This document shows positions 1 to 10,700 of a stretch of 15,246 nucleotides of DNA, piece by piece. The stretch's first letter is position 1. Every line of letters begins with the position of its first letter. This DNA comes from Sulfuricystis sp964478415 (lineage in GTDB: Bacteria > Pseudomonadota > Gammaproteobacteria > Burkholderiales > Rhodocyclaceae), in the NCBI GenBank assembly GCA_964478415.1, contig CAYZII010000052.1, positions 1 through 15,246 on the forward strand, written 5' to 3'. The position numbers were made by a program, and so were the translations under genes. The notes beneath the pieces were generated by a model that did no database searches, had not been told where the DNA came from, and saw nothing but the letters and a program-made list of their open reading frames with translations.

Positions 1-54
1 CGCGAAGGCGGCCGCACCGTCGGCGCCGGCGTCGTCGCAAAAATCATCGAGTAA
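1..54 (+). CDS. tuf: Elongation factor Tu, 3' end only (first tuf copy)
   Basis: The window opens inside a reading frame whose last 17 codons read REGGRTVGAGVVAKIIE and end in TAA. This is the characteristic C-terminus of bacterial EF-Tu (end of beta-barrel domain 3), the GTPase that carries aminoacyl-tRNA to the ribosomal A site. Only the tail is visible, so length, start and promoter cannot be judged. A second EF-Tu gene begins at 15196 on the same strand, so this is one of two tuf copies bracketing the block. Identification rests on the short but highly conserved C-terminal signature and on context: tuf followed by tRNA-Trp and secE is usual in Betaproteobacteria. Confidence 0.93.
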   Translation, partial: REGGRTVGAGVVAKIIE

Positions 55-70
55 GCGTTTTCCAGTATTC

Positions 71-101
71 AGGGCGGCGCCGAAGCGGCTGCCGCCCTTT
101 G
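71..101 (+). terminator. Hairpin after tuf, weak terminator-like
   Basis: An 8-bp perfect stem (AGGGCGGC at 71-78 with GCCGCCCT at 91-98) encloses a 12-nt loop that can close a further 3 bp. It is followed by only three T residues in a mixed context. It lies 17 nt after the tuf stop and 14 nt before the tRNA. The stem is strong, but the poor U tract suggests partial termination or an RNA end/processing element rather than a full stop. I see no convincing promoter between it and tRNA-Trp, so some read-through from tuf into tRNA-Trp-secE-nusG is likely. Confidence 0.55.
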
Positions 102-114
102 TGATCTTGGCTAA

Positions 115-190
115 AGGGGTATAGCTCAATTGGCAGAGCGGCGGTCTCCAAAACCGCAGGTTGGGGGTTCGATTCCCTCTGCCCCTGCCA
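115..190 (+). tRNA. trpT: tRNA-Trp (anticodon CCA)
   Basis: This 76-nt gene folds as a complete cloverleaf. The 7-bp acceptor stem pairs 115-121 with 180-186, including one G-U pair. The anticodon stem GCGGT/ACCGC closes the loop CTCCAAA, with anticodon CCA at 148-150. The T arm has the GGTTCGATTCC form, and the discriminator G and CCA tail are encoded at 187-190. The sequence closely resembles E. coli tRNA-Trp, including the same anticodon loop. It decodes UGG. It sits between tuf and secE, the usual betaproteobacterial position, and is probably co-transcribed and cut out by RNase P and 3' nucleases. An ATG inside the 3' half of the tRNA is in frame with secE but should not be used as its start. 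Confidence 0.97.
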
Positions 191-220
191 CAGGCTCGAT
201 GGTTACGCCGATGGACGGAA

Positions 221-568
221 ATGACCGATAAACTGAAGTTCGCCTCAGCACTCTTGCTGATCGTGGCGGGAATTGCGGGGTTCTACCTGCTTGCCGAGCA
301 GGCGCTCGTGGTGCGCGTGCTGTCGGTGCTCCTCGGCATCGCTGCGGGAGGCGCGGTGGCCTGGTTTACCGAGCCGGGGCAGCGCTTCGTGGTGTTTGCC
401 CAGGAGGCGATCGCCGAGGCGAAGAAAGTCGTCTGGCCGGCGCGCAAGGAGACCGTGCAGACCACCCTGATCGTCTTCGGGTTCGTGGTCGTGATGGCCT
501 TGGTGCTCTTCCTGACGGACAAGACTCTGGAATGGGTCCTCTACGACCTGGTGCTGGACTGGAAATAA
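221..568 (+). CDS. secE: Preprotein translocase subunit SecE
   Basis: This 115-aa inner-membrane protein is the SecE subunit of SecYEG, which clamps SecY and is essential for protein export. Three hydrophobic segments are visible at about residues 8-25, 29-49 and 82-99. The conserved amphipathic stretch before the last one reads EAIAEAKKVVWPARKETVQ (about 62-80), containing the SecE hallmark W-P and K-E-T residues. Three membrane spans match the proteobacterial form (E. coli 127 aa). I chose the ATG at 221. The frame is open back into the tRNA, but the only earlier in-frame ATG lies within the tRNA gene. The ribosome site is weak (GGACGGA at 213-219). nusG starts 2 nt after the stop, so the two genes are almost certainly co-translated, as is common. 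Confidence 0.96.
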   Translation: MTDKLKFASALLLIVAGIAGFYLLAEQALVVRVLSVLLGIAAGGAVAWFTEPGQRFVVFAQEAIAEAKKVVWPARKETVQTTLIVFGFVVVMALVLFLTDKTLEWVLYDLVLDWK

Positions 569-570
569 TC

Positions 571-1104
571 ATGACGAAACGCTGGTACGTGGTGCATGCC
601 TATTCGGGCTTCGAAAAATCGGTACAGCGCGCGCTGACTGAGCGTATCGCGCGATCGGGCATGCAGGATAAATTCGGCCAGATTCTCGTTCCAGTCGAAG
701 AAGTGGTCGAAATGAAGAGTGGGCAGAAAAGCATCTCCGAGCGCAAGTTTTTCCCGGGCTATGTGCTGGTCGAAATGGAAATGGACGACGACACCTGGCA
801 CTTGGTCAAGAGCACGCCCAAAGTGACGGGCTTCGTTGGCGGCACTGCCACCAAGCCGACGCCGATTTCCGAGAAGGAAGTCGAAAAAATCATGCAGCAG
901 ATGCAGGAGGGGGTGGAAAAACCCCGTCCCAAGGTGCTGTTCGAAGTTGGCGAGATGGTGCGCATTAAGGAAGGGCCATTTACCGATTTCAATGGTACGG
1001 TCGAAGAAGTGAATTATGAAAAGAGCCGCCTGCGTGTTTCGGTGAGCATCTTCGGTCGCGCCACCCCTGTTGAGCTGGAGTTCGCCCAGGTCGAGAAGGC
1101 ATAG
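571..1104 (+). CDS. nusG: Transcription termination/antitermination protein NusG
   Basis: NusG (177 aa) binds the RNA polymerase clamp, suppresses backtracking pauses, and links polymerase to Rho or to ribosomal protein S10. The N-terminal NGN domain spans roughly residues 4-118. It begins with RWYVVHAYSGFEKSVQ and holds the conserved ERKFFPGYVLVEM segment (57-69). The C-terminal KOW domain spans about 126-177, with the motif G-E-M-V-R-I-K-E-G-P-F (127-137) and F-N-G-T-V-E-E-V after it. Length is close to the E. coli protein (181 aa). The ATG at 571 follows the secE stop by 2 nt. Upstream in-frame codons would lie inside secE and add an unrelated N-terminus. Its products act on the polymerase encoded downstream in the same block. 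Confidence 0.98.
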   Translation: MTKRWYVVHAYSGFEKSVQRALTERIARSGMQDKFGQILVPVEEVVEMKSGQKSISERKFFPGYVLVEMEMDDDTWHLVKSTPKVTGFVGGTATKPTPISEKEVEKIMQQMQEGVEKPRPKVLFEVGEMVRIKEGPFTDFNGTVEEVNYEKSRLRVSVSIFGRATPVELEFAQVEKA

Positions 1105-1119
1105 AGGTTTATCACCGGC

Positions 1120-1168
1120 GCTGCAGCGGTTCATCTGCGGCAGAGGAGCATCGTCGTCAATGCGGTGC
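1120..1168 (+). promoter_or_regulatory. Structured nusG-rplK spacer, candidate L1 feedback leader
   Basis: The 94-nt spacer holds two possible hairpins. The first is a 7-bp stem pairing 1120-1126 with 1135-1141 (one G-U) around an 8-nt loop. The second is a 6-bp stem pairing GCATCG (1148-1153) with CGGTGC (1163-1168) around a 9-nt loop. A good SD (AGGAG, 1185-1189) follows before rplK. In E. coli, L1 represses rplK-rplA translation by binding a leader structure in this same place that mimics its 23S site. I infer a comparable role from position and foldability only. I did not recognise the specific L1 binding motif, and no good promoter is visible. Confidence 0.35.
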
Positions 1169-1198
1169 GTTATCACTCACAGTCAGGAGTAGGCAAAC

Positions 1199-1630
1199 AT
1201 GGCGAAAAAAATCGTCGGCTATATCAAGCTGCAAGTGCCGGCCGGCAAGGCGAATCCCTCGCCGCCGATCGGTCCCGCGCTAGGTCAGCGCGGTCTCAAC
1301 ATCATGGAATTCTGCAAGGCCTTCAATGCCCAGACCCAGGGTCTGGAGCCCGGTTTGCCGATTCCGGTCGTGATCACCGCCTATGCGGACAAGTCATTCA
1401 CCTTCGTCTTGAAGACGCCACCGGCGACCGTTCTCATCAAGAAGGCGGCCGGCGTGCAGAAAGGTTCTGCAAAGCCCCACACCGACAAGGTCGGCAAGAT
1501 CACGCGCGCCCAGGCCGAGGAAATCGCGAAAACCAAGATGAAGGATCTGACGGCTGCCGACATGGAAGCAGCGGTGCGCACCATCGCAGGTTCTGCCCGG
1601 AGCATGGGTATCGTCGTGGAGGGTCTTTGA
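1199..1630 (+). CDS. rplK: 50S ribosomal protein L11
   Basis: L11 (143 aa; E. coli 142) binds the GTPase-associated centre of 23S rRNA at the stalk base, where EF-G, EF-Tu and RelA act. The N-terminal domain shows the conserved proline-rich stretch P-S-P-P-I-G-P-A-L-G-Q-R-G followed by N-I-M-E-F-C-K (about residues 21-40), the site linked to thiopeptide action. A short linker leads to the C-terminal rRNA-binding domain (about 75-143), with KVGKITRAQAEEIAKTKM and the terminal A-R-S-M-G-I-V-V-E-G. The start ATG follows SD AGGAG (1185-1189) by 9 nt. rplA begins 1 nt past the stop, and its SD lies inside the end of this gene, so the pair is translationally coupled, consistent with shared L1 feedback. 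Confidence 0.98.
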   Translation: MAKKIVGYIKLQVPAGKANPSPPIGPALGQRGLNIMEFCKAFNAQTQGLEPGLPIPVVITAYADKSFTFVLKTPPATVLIKKAAGVQKGSAKPHTDKVGKITRAQAEEIAKTKMKDLTAADMEAAVRTIAGSARSMGIVVEGL

Positions 1631-1631
1631 C

Positions 1632-2333
1632 ATGGCGAAGCATTCAAAGCGTGTGCGCGCATTGCGTGCCAACGTCGACCGCAGCAGGAGCTATCCTTTG
1701 ATGGAAGCTTTGGCGCTGGTCAAGGAAAATGCCACGGCCAAATTCAATGAATCGATCGACGTGGCGGTGAATCTTGGTGTCGATGCCAAGAAGTCGGATC
1801 AGGTCGTGCGAGGTTCAGTCGTGCTGCCCGCTGGAACCGGCAAGACGGTGCGTGTCGCCGTTTTCTGTCAGGGTGCCAAGGCTGAGGAAGCCAAGGCTGC
1901 GGGGGCAGACATCGTCGGCTTCGACGACCTGGCTGCTGCAGTCAAGGCGGGTAATATCGATTTCGATGTCTGCATTGCGACACCCGATGCGATGAAAGTC
2001 GTCGGCCAGCTCGGCCAGATTCTCGGTCCGCGCGGCTTGATGCCGAACCCGAAAGTGGGCACCGTCACCATGGATGTTGCCAGCGCCGTTAAGAATGCCA
2101 AGGCCGGCCAGGTGCAATATCGCACTGACAAGGCGGGCATCGTGATGTGCACGATCGGTCGTGCATCATTCACGGTCGATCAGCTGAAGGAAAACATGGT
2201 GGCGCTGATCGATGCGCTGAATAAGGCCAAGCCAGCGGCAGCCAAGGGGCAGTATTTGAAGAAGATTTCGGTGTCTTCGACCATGGGGCCGGGAGTGCGG
2301 ATCGACCAGGCCTCATTGGTTGGCCAGGTGTGA
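1632..2333 (+). CDS. rplA: 50S ribosomal protein L1
   Basis: L1 (233 aa; E. coli 234) forms the mobile L1 stalk next to the E site, helps move deacylated tRNA out, and represses its own operon mRNA. The two-domain fold is recognisable: domain I from residues 1 to about 67 and 160-233, domain II from about 68 to 159. The family signature GQILGPRGLMPNPKVGTVT is at residues 128-146. The C-terminal part has the conserved S-S-T-M-G-P-G-V-R (215-223). The ATG lies 1 nt after the rplK stop, with a strong SD GGAGGG at 1618-1623 inside rplK. After the stop comes a 199-nt leader before rplJ. Confidence 0.98.
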   Translation: MAKHSKRVRALRANVDRSRSYPLMEALALVKENATAKFNESIDVAVNLGVDAKKSDQVVRGSVVLPAGTGKTVRVAVFCQGAKAEEAKAAGADIVGFDDLAAAVKAGNIDFDVCIATPDAMKVVGQLGQILGPRGLMPNPKVGTVTMDVASAVKNAKAGQVQYRTDKAGIVMCTIGRASFTVDQLKENMVALIDALNKAKPAAAKGQYLKKISVSSTMGPGVRIDQASLVGQV

Positions 2334-2367
2334 AGACTTTGGGCCGTTGCCTGCACTTCGTAGGTGA

Positions 2368-2449
2368 CGGGTTATCAAAGACCGCAGGTATCCACAAGGA
2401 TTTAATCGCCGGTCGGTTTGACGGCAGCCTGCGCAGATGGCGTAACCCG
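2368..2449 (+). promoter_or_regulatory. L10 ribosomal protein leader (L10-L12 feedback RNA)
   Basis: This leader folds as nested helices. The outer 7-bp stem pairs CGGGTTA (2368-2374) with TAACCCG (2443-2449). An inner 6-bp stem pairs CGCAGG (2383-2388) with CCTGCG (2428-2433). Inside it are two small hairpins, ATCC/GGAT (2390-2401) and GCCG/CGGC (2408-2425), separated by TTAATC. The core AAGACCGCAGGT, then TTAATC, then CCTGCG-CAGATGG, closely matches my recollection of the E. coli rplJ leader, where the L10-(L12)4 complex binds at a kink between the outer and inner stems and represses rplJL. Position, 83 nt before rplJ, also fits. The segment 2334-2367 before it has only a weak 5-bp hairpin. 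Confidence 0.9.
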
Positions 2450-2453
2450 AAGG

Positions 2454-2470
2454 CAGGAATCTGATTCCTG
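2454..2470 (+). other. 7-bp hairpin after the L10 leader
   Basis: CAGGAAT (2454-2460) pairs perfectly with ATTCCTG (2464-2470) around a 3-nt loop. It stands 4 nt after the L10 leader outer stem. It may be part of the larger regulatory fold or a spacer helix; nothing in the sequence tells which. Confidence 0.5.
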
Positions 2471-2489
2471 AATGAAGGTCGCCGTATCG

Positions 2490-2512
2490 CCCCCGCTGGG
2501 CGTCAGCGGGGG
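2490..2512 (+). promoter_or_regulatory. 9-bp GC hairpin just upstream of rplJ SD
   Basis: CCCCCGCTG (2490-2498) pairs perfectly with CAGCGGGGG (2504-2512) around a 5-nt loop. It ends 8 nt before the SD AAGGAG (2521-2526). It lacks a T tract, so it is not a standard intrinsic terminator. Its stability and position suggest it shapes ribosome access to rplJ, protects or directs processing of the mRNA, or forms the lower end of the L10-controlled switch. Confidence 0.55.
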
Positions 2513-2520
2513 AGTTAGCA

Positions 2521-2526
2521 AAGGAG
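2521..2526 (+). promoter_or_regulatory. Ribosome binding site fixing the rplJ GTG start
   Basis: AAGGAG lies 6 nt before GTG 2533. An in-frame TTG at 2527 directly abuts this SD, so it cannot be the start. The GTG start gives MGLNLDDKKAIV, which matches the family N-terminus. Confidence 0.85.
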
Positions 2527-2532
2527 TTGACC

Positions 2533-3057
2533 GTGGGTCTCAATCTTGACGACAAGAAGGCGATCGTCGCCGAAGTGTCTGCCCAAGTGGCAGGCGCCCA
2601 GTCGATCATCGTCGCCGAGTACCGTGGTCTCGAAGTGGGAGATGTCACCGCTTTGCGTGCCGAAGCCCGCAAAGCCGGTGTGTATCTGCGTGTGTTGAAA
2701 AACACTCTCGTGCGTCGCGCCGTCGCCGGTTCGCCGTTCGAGGGGCTTGCCGAAAAAATGGTCGGGCCGTTGATCTACGGAATCTCCAAGGATCCCGTCG
2801 CGGCCGCCAAACTGCTGCACGAGTTCGGCAAGAGCAACTCCAAGCTCGTCGTCAAGGCGGGCGCCATGCCGAATTACGTCATGGATGCGGAAGGCGTCAA
2901 GGCCCTTGCCTCGATGCCCAGCCGTGAGGAGTTGCTTGCCAAGTTGCTCGGCACCATGCAGGCGCCCATCGCCCAGTTCGTCCGCACCCTCAACGAAGTC
3001 CCGACGAAGTTTGTGCGGGCGCTCGCTGCGGTGCGCGACGCCAAAGAGGCTGCGTAA
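2533..3057 (+). CDS. rplJ: 50S ribosomal protein L10
   Basis: L10 (174 aa) anchors the L7/L12 dimers to the stalk base beside L11 and, as the L10-L12 complex, represses its own mRNA through the leader upstream. The N-terminal rRNA-binding part starts MGLNLDDKKAIVAEV and contains A-G-V-Y-L-R-V-L-K-N-T-L-V-R-R-A (about 49-64). The C-terminal helix (about 131-174) binds L12 and ends AAVRDAKEAA, as in E. coli. Relative to E. coli (165 aa), this helix carries about ten more residues, with a near-repeat FVRTL (149-153) and FVRAL (160-164); see the findings. The start is GTG with SD AAGGAG 6 nt upstream. rplL follows after 42 nt. Confidence 0.97.
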   Translation: MGLNLDDKKAIVAEVSAQVAGAQSIIVAEYRGLEVGDVTALRAEARKAGVYLRVLKNTLVRRAVAGSPFEGLAEKMVGPLIYGISKDPVAAAKLLHEFGKSNSKLVVKAGAMPNYVMDAEGVKALASMPSREELLAKLLGTMQAPIAQFVRTLNEVPTKFVRALAAVRDAKEAA

Positions 3058-3099
3058 TCGTTTTCATGTGAACCAATTTTTCATTCAGGAGTCGTAATC

Positions 3100-3483
3100 A
3101 TGGCTATTAGCAAAGCAGAAATTCTCGATGCCATCGCTGGCATGACGGTGCTGGAACTATCCGAACTGATCAAGGAAATGGAAGAGAAGTTCGGCGTTTC
3201 CGCCGCTGCCACCGCGGTGGCGGTCGCTGCGCCGGCCGCTGGCGCCGCCGCTGCGCCGGCTGCCGAGGAGAAGACTGAGTTCACCGTCGTGCTGCAAGCC
3301 GCTGGGGAAAAGAAGGTCGAAGTCATCAAGGTCGTGCGCGCTGCGACCGGGCTTGGTCTCAAAGAAGCCAAGGACCTCGTCGATGGCGCCCCGAAACCCG
3401 TCAAGGAGGGCATTTCGAAGGCCGATGCCGAAGCGCTCAAGAAACAACTCGAAGACGCCGGCGCGAAGGTCGAAATCAAGTAA
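3100..3483 (+). CDS. rplL: 50S ribosomal protein L7/L12
   Basis: L7/L12 (127 aa; E. coli 121) is the multi-copy stalk protein that recruits translational GTPases. The layout is typical. An N-terminal dimerisation and L10-binding domain covers about residues 1-34 (ILDAIAGMTVLELSELIKEM). A flexible Ala/Pro/Val-rich hinge (about 37-56) follows. The globular C-terminal domain (about 59-127) has KTEFTVVL, E-K-K-V-E-V-I-K-V-V-R and G-L-G-L-K-E-A-K-D-L-V. SD AGGAG (3087-3091) sits 8 nt before the ATG in a 42-nt, strikingly A/T-rich spacer. This fits the high translation rate needed for a protein present in several copies per ribosome. A strong terminator-like hairpin begins 17 nt after the stop. Confidence 0.98.
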   Translation: MAISKAEILDAIAGMTVLELSELIKEMEEKFGVSAAATAVAVAAPAAGAAAAPAAEEKTEFTVVLQAAGEKKVEVIKVVRAATGLGLKEAKDLVDGAPKPVKEGISKADAEALKKQLEDAGAKVEIK

Positions 3484-3499
3484 TTGCCTTGGCACCCTG

Positions 3500-3532
3500 G
3501 GCTGGCCGCCATTTCCGGGCGGCCAGCCTTTT
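3500..3532 (+). terminator. Intrinsic terminator/attenuator between rplL and rpoB
   Basis: An 11-bp perfect, GC-rich stem (3500-3510 with 3518-3528) and 7-nt loop are followed at once by TTTT (3529-3532). This is a textbook intrinsic terminator. It sits between rplL and rpoB with no recognisable promoter before rpoB, so it is best read as a partial terminator that lets a fraction of polymerases into rpoBC. E. coli has an attenuator in the same place that lowers rpoBC relative to rplJL. The short U run fits incomplete termination. Confidence 0.88.
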
Positions 3533-3560
3533 CGCATTGGATTTTCAGAACATAATGATA

Positions 3561-3625
3561 CGGGCAGTTTTCAGCGCACAGTCAGCCACGCCGCCCGGTT
3601 GGCTGCCCTCTGAATCCTGACTGAC
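3561..3625 (+). promoter_or_regulatory. Foldable rpoB leader with competing stems
   Basis: Between the attenuator and rpoB the sequence can form mutually exclusive stems. GGGCAG (3562-3567) pairs with CTGCCC (3603-3608). CAGCCA (3583-3588) pairs with TGGCTG (3600-3605), sharing bases with the first. GTCAG (3581-3585) can also pair with CTGAC (3621-3625), next to the rpoB SD (GGAG, 3626-3629). In E. coli this spacer carries an RNase III processing site. Here the role is inferred from position and foldability alone. Confidence 0.4.
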
Positions 3626-3634
3626 GGAGCGAAC

Positions 3635-7738
<4,104 letters not shown>

Positions 7739-7769
7739 TCACCTTCGACCCGCGACAGGAGTTAATCAC

Positions 7770-10700
7770 ATGAAAGCACTGCTCGATCTGTTCAAGCAAG
7801 TCACGCAGGAGGAGGAATTCGATGCGATTACCATTAGGCTGGCGTCGCCCGAAAAAATCCGCAGCTGGTCGTATGGAGAGGTGAAGAAACCCGAGACCAT
7901 CAACTACCGTACTTTCAAGCCGGAACGCGATGGTCTGTTCTGCGCCAAGATCTTCGGCCCGATCAAGGATTACGAATGTTTGTGCGGCAAATACAAGCGC
8001 CTCAAGCATCGTGGTGTGATCTGTGAAAAATGCGGTGTCGAAGTGACGCAGGCGAAGGTGCGCCGTGAGCGCATGGGGCATATCGAACTGGCCTCACCGG
8101 TTGCCCATATCTGGTTCTTGAAAAGCCTGCCCAGCCGGCTCGGCATGGTGCTCGACATGACGCTGCGCGACATCGAGCGCGTCCTCTATTTCGAGGCCTA
8201 CGTGGTCATCGACCCGGGCATGACGCCCCTCAGCCGCGGCCAGTTGCTCAGCGAGGATGATTATCTCGCCAAGGTCGAAGAATATGGCGATGAATTCACA
8301 GCCATGATGGGAGCGGAAGGTATACGCGAACTGCTACGTACCCTCGACTTGGCACACGAAATCGAATCCCTGCGACGCGAACTCGAAGCAACCGGCTCCG
8401 AGGCAAAAATCAAGAAATATGCCAAGCGTCTCAAAATCCTCGAGGCCTTCCAACAGTCCGGGGTGAAGCCGGAATGGATGATTCTCGATGTCCTGCCCGT
8501 TCTTCCGCCCGATCTGCGGCCATTGGTTCCTCTCGATGGCGGGCGTTTTGCCACCTCGGATCTAAATGACCTGTATCGGCGTGTCATCAATCGCAACAAC
8601 CGGCTGAAGCGTCTGCTCGAACTGAAGGCGCCCGACATCATCGTGCGCAATGAAAAGCGCATGCTCCAGGAAGCCGTCGATTCTTTGCTCGACAATGGCC
8701 GGCGCGGCAAAGCCATGACCGGGGCCAACAAGCGTCCGCTCAAGTCTCTCGCCGACATGATCAAGGGCAAAGGCGGACGTTTCCGTCAGAATCTATTGGG
8801 TAAGCGGGTGGATTATTCCGGGCGTTCGGTGATCGTCGTCGGCCCGCAGCTCAAGCTGCACCAGTGTGGCTTGCCGAAACGCATGGCGCTCGAACTTTTC
8901 AAGCCTTTCATTTTCGAACGGCTCGAAAAAATGGGCATCGCCAGCACGATCAAGGCTGCCAAGAAGGAAGTCGAAAACGAGACACCGGTGGTGTGGGACA
9001 TTCTCGAAGAGGTCATCCGCGAACATCCGGTCCTGCTCAACCGCGCGCCCACACTGCATCGTTTGGGCATCCAGGCATTCGAACCCGTATTGATCGAAGG
9101 CAAGGCCATTCAGCTGCACCCGCTGGTGTGCACGGCTTTCAATGCCGACTTCGACGGCGACCAGATGGCGGTGCATGTGCCCTTGTCCCTCGAAGCTCAG
9201 GTTGAGGCGCGCGTTCTGATGCTTTCCTCCAACAACATTCTGTCTCCGGCGAACGGGTCGCCGATCATCGTGCCGTCGCAGGACGTCGTGCTGGGACTTT
9301 ACTACGCCACACGGGAAAATGCTGCGGCGCGAGGCACGGGGATGGTTTTCTCGGATGTCACCGAAGTGGCGCGTGCCGTCGAACTCGGCCACGCGGATCT
9401 GCATGCACGCATTTCGGTGCGCATTCGGGAATACGAACGTGTTGGCGATACCTGGAATGAGAGAACCACACGCTATTCGACGACTGCCGGGCGCGCGCTG
9501 TTATCCGAGATACTTCCCAAAGGCTTGCCGTTCCGCATCATCGACAAGCCATTGAAGAAGAAGGAGATCTCTAAGCTCATCGACGAGAGTTTCCGGCGTT
9601 GCGGATTGAAGGAAACCGTGATTTTCGCAGACAAGCTGATGCAGACGGGTTTTCGCTTGGCAACCCGCGGCGGCATTTCCATCTGCATCGATGACATGCT
9701 GGTGCCACCCCAGAAGCAAAGCATCATCGAGGCTGCCGAAGCGGAGGTCAAGGAGATCGAAAAGCAATACACCTCTGGCCTCGTCACCTCAGGCGAGCGC
9801 TACAACAAGGTAGTCGATATCTGGGGCCGCGCCGGCGATCAGGTCGCCAAGGCGATGATGGATCAGCTGCAGCATGAGAAAGTGGTCGATGCCGAAGGCA
9901 AAGAGCTCGTGCAGGAATCCTTCAATTCGATCTACATGATGGCGGACTCCGGTGCGCGAGGCTCTGCCGCACAGATTCGCCAACTTGCCGGGATGCGCGG
10001 TTTGATGGCCAAGCCGGATGGTTCGATCATCGAAACGCCGATCACGACGAACTTCCGGGAAGGCCTGAACGTATTGCAGTACTTCATCTCGACGCACGGT
10101 GCGCGCAAAGGCCTTGCCGACACGGCCCTGAAAACGGCGAATTCCGGCTACCTGACACGGCGGCTGGTGGATGTGACCCAGGATCTCGTCGTAACCGAGG
10201 AAGATTGCGGAACCAGCCAGGGCTTCACGATGAAAGCGCTCGTCGAAGGCGGTGAGGTGGTCGAACCTTTGCGTGAGAGGATTCTCGGTCGTGTGGCCGC
10301 CGTCGATGTGATCAATCCGGAAAACCAGGAAGTACTGTTCGTCGCAGGTACGCTGCTCGATGAAGACGCGGTCGACGTCATCGAGCAGTTAGGCATCGAC
10401 GAGGTCGCGGTCCGCACTCCGCTGACATGCGAGACCCGTTACGGGCTGTGTGCCAAATGCTACGGGCGCGATCTTGGCCGTGGCTCGTTGGTGAATGTCG
10501 GCGAGGCTGTGGGCGTGATTGCGGCACAATCGATCGGTGAGCCCGGTACCCAGCTGACGATGCGTACATTCCACGTCGGTGGTGCGGCATCCCGTGCTGC
10601 GGCGCAAAGTCAGATCGAGACGAAAAGTGCCGGCACCGTGCGTTTTTCCGCGACGATGCGCTATGTCACCAATCCGAAAGGAGAAAAAATCGTCATTGCC

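Noticed and set aside
161..220. Upstream N-terminal extension of secE from an ATG inside tRNA-Trp
   Set aside because: It would require translating mature tRNA sequence and adds residues not seen in SecE. ATG 221 gives a normal N-terminus.
1165..1701. Plus-strand alternative frame covering rplK (178 codons)
   Set aside because: It overlaps all of rplK in another frame, has no sensible motif, and runs into rplA. The L11 frame is unmistakable.
2418..2446. Possible promoter TTGACG-17-CGTAAC within the L10 leader
   Set aside because: The -35 box is good, but the -10 matches only three bases and lacks the key A2 and T6. The transcript would also miss most of the L10 leader.
3537..3560. Possible promoter before rpoB using CATAAT (3551-3556)
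   Set aside because: The only -35-like box (TTGGAT at 3537) is 8 nt away, and nothing usable lies 16-18 nt upstream.
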